53,932 nt of DNA from Bacteroidota bacterium (lineage in GTDB: Bacteria > Bacteroidota > Bacteroidia > Bacteroidales > Prolixibacteraceae): positions 1 through 53,932 of the forward strand of contig JAJRSD010000069.1 in assembly GCA_024278975.1 (NCBI GenBank). Direction: 5' to 3'. How positions within the stretch are numbered: position 1 is the first letter of the stretch; each line of letters starts with the position of its first letter. Under the pieces are notes generated by a model that ran no database searches, had not been told where the DNA came from, and saw only the letters and a list, made by a program, of their open reading frames with translations. Shown one piece after another: positions 48,090-53,932 of this stretch. Made by a program: the position numbers and the translations under genes.

Positions 48090-48560
48090 TTACTCCAATA
48101 CAGAATTCATATACCGGTGTATTAATTCCGGTTCGAAACCACGGGTTTGTGCAAAGCGGATTATTTGTCCCATTTTTTCGAATCTGTTTTTTTTCTTGAT
48201 GGTTTTAGCTTTGGTTTTCATTGTTTTAATTAAAACGGCTTTGTACTTTTCTTCATTAATATCTTCTAATTCTTTTCGTATGATATCTTCCGGTAGTCCT
48301 TTCATTTTCAGGTAATGACGCATCTTAATTTTGCCCCATTTATTAATTCTGAATTTATCGGCAATATATGCTTTTACATATCTTTTGTCATCGAGATATT
48401 TTTCTGATTTTAGCTTTTCAATAATATCATCAACTACTTCGCTAACCAATTCAAAAACAATTATCTTTTTTCTGATATCGGCTGAACACTGCTCCGAGCG
48501 GCTACACAACCGAGCCATTTTTGAATATGCCTGTTTTGCAATTTCTTCTTGATTTTCCAT
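48090..48560 (-). CDS. recX: Regulatory protein RecX
   Basis: 156 residues, three-helix repeats. KMARLCSRSEQCSADIRKKI, LKSEKYLDDKRYVKAYI and WGKIKMRHYLKMKG are typical of RecX, which limits RecA filament growth. No recA is adjacent, which is common outside Proteobacteria. The 5' region of prfB follows at 41 bp. Confidence 0.9.
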   Translation of the reverse strand: MENQEEIAKQAYSKMARLCSRSEQCSADIRKKIIVFELVSEVVDDIIEKLKSEKYLDDKRYVKAYIADKFRINKWGKIKMRHYLKMKGLPEDIIRKELEDINEEKYKAVLIKTMKTKAKTIKKKNRFEKMGQIIRFAQTRGFEPELIHRYMNSVLE

Positions 48561-48652
48561 TGTGAATAATTGACGTTGAATTTTTATCTAAAATTACAAA
48601 AAAATAATAGCTACTCAATAATTATACGAAATTTTAAAACTGTATAGTTAAT

Positions 48653-49381
48653 CTACAACTCATCAAGAAACGAATCTTCCACTTTTACACCCGTAAAAAA
48701 CTCCTCTAAATCAGATAGTGTAGATTCTGTTTTCTGAACGTCTTTTACCACTTTCCCTTTTTCGAGGATTACAATTCGCTGGCAAACATCGGTGATATTG
48801 TCGAGGTTGTGGCTCGAAATAATAAACGTATTTTTCTGATTTGCAGCAAACTCTTTAATTATCTGACGCAGTTTAAATTGCGACGAGGGGTCGAGATTTG
48901 CAAATGGTTCGTCGAGAATTACCAGCCCGGGTTTTCCCATTAATGCACCCACAACACCCACTTTTTTCTGGTTTCCTTTGGATAGGTCGCGGATATATTT
49001 CTTTTTACCTACAATCTCATCGTTAAAAAACTCCTCAAAATCTTTTAAAAATTCCGACACATCGGTTTTATTCATCCCGCGCAATTCGCCAATAAAACTA
49101 AAATATTCGTCGGGTGTTAAATAGCCAATCGTAAAACTCTCGTCGATGTAAGCTCCGGTTATCTCTTTCCACTCCTCCGATTTAGCCACCGCAATCTCGT
49201 TCACCAAAACCTTACCTCGCGTTGCACGAATTAAATCGAGTATCAACGAAAGGAATGTTGTTTTGCCCGCACCGTTATTTCCTACTAATCCAAAAACTTC
49301 GCCACTCTCTATTTTCAATTCCGGAAGGTCGAGAACAGTTGTTCCGTTGTATGTTTTTTGTAAGTTAATTGTTTGTATCAT
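48653..49381 (-). CDS. ABC transporter ATP-binding protein
   Basis: 242 residues. Walker A GLVGNNGAGKTT, ABC signature modified to LSKGNQKKVG, Walker B LVILDEPFANLDP, H-loop SSHNLD. It pairs with the DUF5687 permease 205 bp upstream as an ABC export system. The gap between them holds an inverted repeat and a GC-rich hairpin. Confidence 0.9.
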   Translation of the reverse strand: MIQTINLQKTYNGTTVLDLPELKIESGEVFGLVGNNGAGKTTFLSLILDLIRATRGKVLVNEIAVAKSEEWKEITGAYIDESFTIGYLTPDEYFSFIGELRGMNKTDVSEFLKDFEEFFNDEIVGKKKYIRDLSKGNQKKVGVVGALMGKPGLVILDEPFANLDPSSQFKLRQIIKEFAANQKNTFIISSHNLDNITDVCQRIVILEKGKVVKDVQKTESTLSDLEEFFTGVKVEDSFLDEL

Positions 49382-49402
49382 TTTATTAATTTTTACGGTA
49401 AC

Positions 49403-49511
49403 CTCTAAAAATCCAAATCTCTGCGTTACTCTATTTTTTTAAGACACTCATTTACAAAAGTAAAATTGAGCCTTAAAAAATCTGAAAGCCTTGATATTTG
49501 AATTTTTAGAG
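49403..49511. repeat. 16-bp inverted repeat between the ABC genes
   Basis: CTCTAAAAATCCAAAT (49403-49418) faces ATTTGAATTTTTAGAG (49496-49511) with one mismatch and a 77-base interval. It lies in the gap between the two ABC genes. Confidence 0.65.
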
Positions 49512-49554
49512 AACACCTGTTCATTGACTGTTATTTTATTCATTTATTAGTTTT

Positions 49555-49586
49555 AGCCCCCTCCTTTGGAGGAGTTCGGGGAGGCT
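49555..49586 (-). terminator. GC-rich hairpin touching the DUF5687 stop codon
   Basis: CCTCC-TTT-GGAGG (49560-49572), with outer AGCC/GGCT (49555-49558 and 49583-49586), directly after the stop codon and followed on the minus strand by TAAAACTAAT. It may end some transcripts before the ATPase gene. Confidence 0.55.
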
Positions 49587-51056
49587 CTAAGTTGCTTTAT
49601 AAGCAGCAACCATTTTATGTTTACGTTTTAAATATTGTTTGGTAAAATAGTCGATGAGGCGTGGGTGTAAAACTATGCCTATTAAACCGAGTGCACCGAG
49701 AACAATGTACGCAACAATATTCCCAAAAAGGAGTGTAATTACTCCATAAACGGCAAGTGGACCAAACAAAATGGGAAAGGTAATCAGCCACTGCGAAGCT
49801 CCCATTCCCTGATAATTAAACATGGCTTTTTGTTCGAGGTCGATTGATTTTCGGCTGGTTAACCCGAGTGCAAAAATTACAAACGTATTTACACCAATAT
49901 TATAAAGCATCACCACAAAATGTATGTATAAAACTTTTGGCGTGATATACATGTACCCCAGCGACAGCAGATAAAATATGATATTAGTTACTGCCATCAG
50001 AAAAAATGCCGATTGTAAAATCTGTTTCATTCTAACATTTTGTGCCATTAAAAGTGGGTAGTATCTGCTGTGCCACGCCGGGAAAAACTGTCCGTACATC
50101 ATTCCAAAAATGCCGGTCATAAACATTCCGCCAAGTACAAGAATAACCTCCGGAGTATCGGCATTGTAATCTTTATAAATCATTAATCCGTAAAAAATAA
50201 AAAGCACCGACATAATCGCTGTGGTTCGCGGGCGTTTGTTACGGGTAATCATTTTTACCTCCAACGACAGCATTTTACCATATTCGCCAATTTGATTGAG
50301 CCACGAAAAATCGTATGTGCTGCCCTCCTTTTTCTTTTGCGAAAGTTCGTCGATATAGAACCGATTGTAGAGATAATTGCGATTCAGAATATAGAGTGCG
50401 GTAATTGTTAGAGGGAAAATTACAACTACTGCGGGATACTGTACAACTAGGTCGAAAAGTTTTCCGAATGTTATCACAAAATCGAAAATACCAAAGTAGT
50501 TAATTGCAAAAATAGCGGCTGCCACAGATAGAAATCCGTAGAAAAAATAGTTCGATTCGTTGGTGCGCCACTTTATATAAATTGCGAGAAAATGATTTAC
50601 AAAAATCATAAAAATAAGCGATGCGAACCATGCAATTAAGTTTGGTGTTTCTAATACATTAACCGCCGCTCTTAACGCGAATGGTAAAATTAAAAGCAGT
50701 GGCAGAAAATTAAAAAAGTGCAACAACGATTTGTTGAGCATATATTTTGCAATACGTTTCCGTTTTACAGGAATTATAAGAAATGGCTGAAACCCGAAAG
50801 TTGGCAGATTTTGCATCATAACCCGAAGCACCAAATCGAAACCAACATAAATAAAAATTAGCGAGTTGAATGCTGCGATTTGATTGTCGGGGTTTGTTTC
50901 AATAAGTTTTTCGCTTAATTGTAAACCCATAAAAAGAGCAACTGCCGAAAAATAGATAGCAAGAAAAATAAGGACTCCTTTTGCTGCCCTGTTTTTTCGC
51001 AGGTTTGCCGACCGTGTGAGTTCGCGCCATGCGAAGTAAAAAAGGTTACGTTTCAT
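49587..51056 (-). CDS. DUF5687 ABC permease
   Basis: 489 residues with about 12 TM segments. The start FAWRELTRSANLRKNRAAKG is typical of this family. It is probably the membrane part of the exporter whose ATPase is encoded next. It follows a membrane protein and PadR regulator on the same strand; the substrate is unknown, with self-protection against membrane-active compounds only a guess. Confidence 0.85.
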   Translation of the reverse strand: MKRNLFYFAWRELTRSANLRKNRAAKGVLIFLAIYFSAVALFMGLQLSEKLIETNPDNQIAAFNSLIFIYVGFDLVLRVMMQNLPTFGFQPFLIIPVKRKRIAKYMLNKSLLHFFNFLPLLLILPFALRAAVNVLETPNLIAWFASLIFMIFVNHFLAIYIKWRTNESNYFFYGFLSVAAAIFAINYFGIFDFVITFGKLFDLVVQYPAVVVIFPLTITALYILNRNYLYNRFYIDELSQKKKEGSTYDFSWLNQIGEYGKMLSLEVKMITRNKRPRTTAIMSVLFIFYGLMIYKDYNADTPEVILVLGGMFMTGIFGMMYGQFFPAWHSRYYPLLMAQNVRMKQILQSAFFLMAVTNIIFYLLSLGYMYITPKVLYIHFVVMLYNIGVNTFVIFALGLTSRKSIDLEQKAMFNYQGMGASQWLITFPILFGPLAVYGVITLLFGNIVAYIVLGALGLIGIVLHPRLIDYFTKQYLKRKHKMVAAYKAT

Positions 51057-51060
51057 ATTT

Positions 51061-51091
51061 TAGTAGTGAGATGTTTGTATTTAGTAATGAG
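51061..51091. repeat. TAGTAGTGAG repeat upstream of the DUF5687 permease
   Basis: TAGTAGTGAG at 51061-51070, 4 bases beyond the start codon, and TTAGTAATGAG at 51081-51091. The same word lies upstream of the ATL start at 10038. Confidence 0.5.
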
Positions 51092-51125
51092 AATTGTCAA
51101 ATTAGTATGTTTTGTTTGAATATTG

Positions 51126-51830
51126 TTATACTGCAAATTCGGCAAAGTGTTCCATAAAGTGTTCTTTTATTTTTTTAGGAATGAAGAAGAATTGTCCGTA
51201 TAACAAAATACTGAATGCAACCATAAAAAATGAAATTGTAAACATAATCCATTGGTTGTAGCTATGTTTCTCAAACAAATTGTAAAAAGTTAAACTCTGT
51301 AATGGAAATTGAGCTAAGAAAATTATTGATATCTGAATTGATTTTAAATAATTAATTAAGATAAAACTTTTCCCTGGTTTTAGTTTTATCTTATAATCGT
51401 TACGTGTAAAATTGAAATAGTAATAAACAATAAAGATTAGGATTAATAAAAAGTAAGTTAAAATAATCCAACTGGATTTGATTGATGTTTGAAATAGAAG
51501 AAACAGTCCTAATGTAAATGCAAACGTCATAATTACTTTTGGCAACTTATAAAATTCAAGAAAATATTTCCATAGCAATCTATTATATTTTCGTCGTAGT
51601 TCTTTCTCTTTTTGCTTTTTTATTTTGCTAAAACCATAAATTCCAAACTTTGCAAACGACTTTTTAAGAGCTTCGTTAAAAGTTAATTCCGAATCTGTTT
51701 TCCATTGCTCCTCAATTGCCGAGGCAAGATGGTCAACCAATTCTATTTGTAAATCGTAGTGATAGACATATCTTTTTCGGCAAAATAAAAATAGTTGTTT
51801 GGTTTCTTCTTCTGTAATTTTTCGGTTCAT
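51126..51830 (-). CDS. Membrane protein paired with a PadR regulator
   Basis: 234 residues. N-terminal 80 residues are soluble and charged (HYDLQIELVDHLASAIEEQW, a helix pattern seen in permease-associated HAAS-like domains); the rest has about five TM segments. It starts 1 bp after the padR stop, so they are cotranscribed. I do not know its function; it may regulate or assemble the ABC exporter. Confidence 0.75.
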   Translation of the reverse strand: MNRKITEEETKQLFLFCRKRYVYHYDLQIELVDHLASAIEEQWKTDSELTFNEALKKSFAKFGIYGFSKIKKQKEKELRRKYNRLLWKYFLEFYKLPKVIMTFAFTLGLFLLFQTSIKSSWIILTYFLLILIFIVYYYFNFTRNDYKIKLKPGKSFILINYLKSIQISIIFLAQFPLQSLTFYNLFEKHSYNQWIMFTISFFMVAFSILLYGQFFFIPKKIKEHFMEHFAEFAV

Positions 51831-51831
51831 T

Positions 51832-52164
51832 TTAAGCCAGTTTTGGATTTAATATTATTTCCATATTTTCTATGAATGACTTCATCTCTCTCAGTAAATT
51901 AACTGTCTCTTTTTTCCCTTTTTCGGTAATAAAATAGTACTTCCGAACACGGTTGTTTACCTTTTTAATTTCAACACTTAATAAGCCTTTTGCTTCTAAT
52001 TTGTGTAGTGTTGGGTAAAGTGCGCCTTCGGTAATTACCATTTGCCCCGAAGTTATTTTTTCAACTTCGCGCGTTATTTTGTAGCCGTACATTTTGCCTT
52101 GCTCTTTTAACAGCGACAAAATAATGGTTGAAAGACTGCCTTTGTACAAATTGTTTTTTTGCAT
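51832..52164 (-). CDS. PadR-family transcriptional regulator
   Basis: 110 residues, winged helix of the short PadR-s2 type: KGSLSTIILSLLKEQGKMYG, TEGALYPTLHKLEAKGLLS, and a C-terminal helix for dimerisation. The start at 52164 was chosen because a TTG two codons upstream lies on the -7 box TATATTTG (52175 to 52168), so transcription should begin at about the ATG. It heads the operon padR, membrane protein, permease, ATPase and probably represses it. Confidence 0.9.
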   Translation of the reverse strand: MQKNNLYKGSLSTIILSLLKEQGKMYGYKITREVEKITSGQMVITEGALYPTLHKLEAKGLLSVEIKKVNNRVRKYYFITEKGKKETVNLLREMKSFIENMEIILNPKLA

Positions 52165-52167
52165 ACA

Positions 52168-52175
52168 CAAATATA
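52168..52175 (-). promoter_or_regulatory. -7 box of the padR operon
   Basis: TATATTTG, an exact match, 3 bp from the padR ATG, which would make a leaderless transcript. No clear -33 element is seen. Confidence 0.5.
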
Positions 52176-52218
52176 TAAAATATTTAATACATAAGAAAGT
52201 TAGGTATAGTTATTATGT

Positions 52219-52387
52219 TTAATGACTATCCGTATAATTACCTATTGCTCTACCCCTCTGTCTGTCGACATCTCCCCTTTTAAGGGGAGAAAGCTTGCAG
52301 CACAATTCAGCACTATTTCGAAGTTTGCTCCAACGTTTGCTTGGAGCTGCTTCCCCTCCTTGAGGGGAAGTGCCGATAGGCAAAGGC
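52219..52387. repeat. MITE-like element, second copy, broken at the IS110 end
   Basis: About 168 bp matching 37898-38103 in reverse orientation, starting TTAATGACTATCC. Hairpins CCCCTTTTAAGGGG (52273-52286) and CCCCTCCTTGAGGGG (52353-52367) occupy the same places as in the other copy. Similarity stops near 52386, and the last 35 bp and terminal repeat are missing where the transposase element begins. Confidence 0.8.
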
Positions 52388-52403
52388 AGTATGTTTGTAA
52401 AAG

Positions 52404-52473
52404 CATAAGTCTTCAAAATTTAGTAATTTTAATATGATAGTATTATTTATTCACTAAAAAAAGAAGACTTATG
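52404..52473 (+). promoter_or_regulatory. Inverted repeat that can hide the transposase start codon
   Basis: CATAAGTCTTC (52404-52414) pairs with GAAGACTTATG (52463-52473), which includes the ATG at 52471. A smaller AAAATT/AATTTT stem is in the loop. Readthrough transcripts would fold and block initiation. Confidence 0.6.
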
Positions 52474-53547
52474 AAAACTCAAGTTAAAACATTAAGTTTT
52501 AAGGGACAAAAAATTTATGTAGGAATTGATGTACATTTAAAAAGATGGACAGTGACAATATTATTAGAAAATATATTTTTTCGTAAATTCAGTCAAAATG
52601 CGAGTGCTTCAGAATTGGGACGCTATTTGCGTAAACATTTTCCAAAAGGGGAATATTATTCTGTTTACGAATCTGGTTTTTGTGGTTACAGCGTTCATCG
52701 AGAACTAGAATCAGAAGGAATTCATAATATTATTGTTAACGCAGCCGATATCCCGACCACAGATAAAGAACGCAAGCAGAAAGACGATGGTAGGGACAGT
52801 ATGAAGTTAGCTAAATCATTAAGAAGCGGAGAATTAACAGGAATTTATATTCCCAAAATAAGTACTGTTGAGATTCGTGGTCTGGTAAGGTTTCGCAAGA
52901 CTACGGTTAAAGAGATAAGCCGTAATAAGATACGAATAAAATCCTATTTGTATTTTAACGGAATTTCAATTCCCCGTGAACTTGAGGTATCATCAAAATA
53001 TTGGTCAGGCAGATTTACTCAATGGCTGTCCACAGTTCGGTTATCTACTGATGCCGGTAATATGGTACTAAAAAAAACACTTGAAAATGTTCATCATTTA
53101 AGGAGTCAATTATTGGAAATCAACCGAACCTTGCGGTCGATGGCAGAAGAAGGTCCGTATTCAATAAAGTTAAAATTACTAATGAGTATTCCTGGTATTG
53201 GACCTATATCTGCTGTAACTTTCCTTTCTGAACTGGAAGATATAACCAGATTTAAAAGTCTTGATACATTTTGTTCTTACGTGGGGCTGATTCCTTCTAC
53301 TCACTCGTCCGGAGAGAATGAAGTCATTCGGGGCATAACACCAAGGTCTAACAATCACTTGCGAAATGTAATAATCGAATGTTCCTGGATTGCAATAAAA
53401 CATGACCCTGCATTATTGTTACGGTTTAGCGAACTTAATCAACGTATGAAAAAGAATAACGCCATAGTTCGAATAGCTAAAAAATTATTAAACAGAATAA
53501 GATATGTAATGAAAAATGGAACTGAATATGTTTGTGCAGTTGTATAA
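52471..53547 (+). CDS. IS110-family transposase (DEDD recombinase)
   Basis: 358 residues. N-terminal RuvC-like domain with D20 (YVGIDVH), E67 (VYESGF), and D106/D109 (KQKDDGRDSMKLAKSL). Middle coiled coil near 195-225. C-terminal Transposase_20 domain with SIPGIGPISAVTFLSELED and VGLIPSTHSSGE, S280 being the likely serine nucleophile. It recombines DNA guided by a bridge RNA in characterised members. It appears intact. Confidence 0.95.
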   Translation: MKTQVKTLSFKGQKIYVGIDVHLKRWTVTILLENIFFRKFSQNASASELGRYLRKHFPKGEYYSVYESGFCGYSVHRELESEGIHNIIVNAADIPTTDKERKQKDDGRDSMKLAKSLRSGELTGIYIPKISTVEIRGLVRFRKTTVKEISRNKIRIKSYLYFNGISIPRELEVSSKYWSGRFTQWLSTVRLSTDAGNMVLKKTLENVHHLRSQLLEINRTLRSMAEEGPYSIKLKLLMSIPGIGPISAVTFLSELEDITRFKSLDTFCSYVGLIPSTHSSGENEVIRGITPRSNNHLRNVIIECSWIAIKHDPALLLRFSELNQRMKKNNAIVRIAKKLLNRIRYVMKNGTEYVCAVV

Positions 53548-53881
53548 AAATAAAAGCAGCTTAAAAAACATTCAACAACCGGAAAGACTGTTATTTATCC
53601 GTTGCGGCTTGGGGTAACCCAATGTCCGTTTGGCAAAGGCCACAGCTTTCCACTATAATAAATTAAACTACTGAATTGCAGCTTTCTCGAAAGTCTGTTG
53701 ATAGAAGGATGTTTTTATAGCTTGCTTAATCTACCAAGAGGGAAACCGACGGCGATATTTTATACCGAAGGTTTTAAAAGTATTACTGGGTATCGAACCC
53801 AGTAATACTTTACCAAGAGGAGAAGACCTCAGGGCTCAATATTGCCCGAAGTCAAAAAAATAAAATTATAAATACTTGAAT
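53548..53881 (+). ncRNA. Structured region after the transposase, candidate bridge RNA
   Basis: Seen: a stem GGAAAG-A-CTG/CAGCTTTCC (53581-53590 with 53643-53651) enclosing TTGGG-GTAA-CCCAA (53609-53622) and TGGC-AAAG-GCCA (53631-53642); a 15-bp perfect hairpin AAAGTATTACTGGGT (53777-53791) with its partner at 53797-53811; two copies of TACCAAGAGG (53732-53741 and 53811-53820). GGCAAAGGC (53632-53640) equals 52379-52387, at the left junction. Inferred: a bridge RNA with a target-guide loop. No transcript evidence. Confidence 0.5.
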
Positions 53882-53932
53882 ATGAATAAAAAAGAAACTT
53901 ATAAATTTGGATTACAACATAGAAGGGGTAAA
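53882..53932 (+). CDS. Partial open frame cut by the window end
   Basis: 17 codons open to the edge, starting MNKKETYKFGLQHRRGK. No Shine-Dalgarno is visible, as usual here. I do not recognise it. It could begin a gene beyond the IS element or belong to its right end. Confidence 0.35.
   Translation, partial: MNKKETYKFGLQHRRGK

Larger units (their letters stand above)
52388..53880 (+). mobile_element. IS110-family (IS1111-like) insertion sequence, ends not mapped
   Basis: Holds the transposase and about 330 bp of structured non-coding DNA downstream, as in IS1111-type elements. The left end is set by where MITE similarity stops; the right end is unknown and may lie past 53880. No terminal inverted repeats were found, as usual in IS110. 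IS1111-group elements often choose small palindromic repeats as targets, which fits this location. Confidence 0.7.

Noticed and set aside
52219-52416. 65-codon minus-strand frame
   Set aside because: It is the second MITE copy read through; the same peptide-like words appear in the first copy.
53548-53881. Group II intron or retron
   Set aside because: No domain V-like hairpin or reverse transcriptase was seen; the neighbouring gene is an IS110 transposase, so a bridge RNA is the better reading.

Overview
The window is about 54 kb of AT-rich DNA from a gliding or type IX secretion (T9SS) member of the Bacteroidota, most likely Bacteroidales/Marinilabiliales. The evidence is porX, a sprE/porW-type lipoprotein gene and gldH, several promoters of the Bacteroidota form (-33 TTTG, -7 TAnnTTTG), few Shine-Dalgarno sites, and an RF2 gene with its own programmed frameshift. 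Almost everything is chromosomal housekeeping. The accessory DNA is a set of small non-coding repeats and one IS110-family element at the right edge.

Layout. 1-2.4 kb: a 93-bp tandem repeat, then a two-gene purine uptake operon (Tsx-like outer-membrane protein plus NCS2 permease). 2.7-8.2 kb: porX and the very long sprE/porW gene. 8.4-12.5 kb: a minus-strand cluster psp1/ricT-like, gldH, trmB, ATL, mrp. 12.6-19 kb: a plus-strand block of MMPL exporter, polyprenyl synthase, atpD-atpC and a GT9 glycosyltransferase. 19-25.7 kb: minus-strand glmM, a membrane protein with its ECF sigma factor, an RluB/RsuA-family pseudouridine synthase, a DUF4143 ATPase and dgt. 26-34 kb: pgi, a lipoprotein gene, a SpoU methylase, oxyR-like, tRNA-Leu(UAG), tig, clpP and clpX. 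34-44 kb: GH29 fucosidase, a DUF819 transporter, an M14 peptidase and the glycerol locus (glpK-glpD-glpF divergent from gpsA), then a 5'-truncated serA. 44-52 kb: ppk1 fused in frame to an arsC-like gene, prfB with its +1 frameshift site, recX, and a PadR-controlled ABC export operon. 52.2-53.9 kb: a MITE-like repeat and, at its end, an IS110/IS1111-type transposase followed by about 330 bp of structured non-coding DNA.

How the genes work together. Glycerol enters by GlpF, is phosphorylated by GlpK and oxidised by GlpD, while GpsA makes sn-glycerol-3-phosphate from the divergent promoter. Tig, ClpP and ClpX form the usual protein-folding and turnover cluster. PorX, SprE/PorW and GldH act in T9SS and gliding.

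Most interesting points. (1) The IS110-type element has a downstream structured region that is a candidate bridge RNA. It contains a 9-base match to the DNA at the left junction, which is itself the broken end of a MITE. (2) That MITE has two copies whose hairpin arms differ in sequence but remain paired. (3) 33-bp tandem repeats abut a consensus promoter of a DUF4143 ATPase. (4) Short cryptic repeats sit next to several gene ends. (5) Two gene anomalies at homopolymers: serA lacks its first 80 or so codons with a T9 tract at the break, and the ppk1-arsC fusion depends on an A6 tract.
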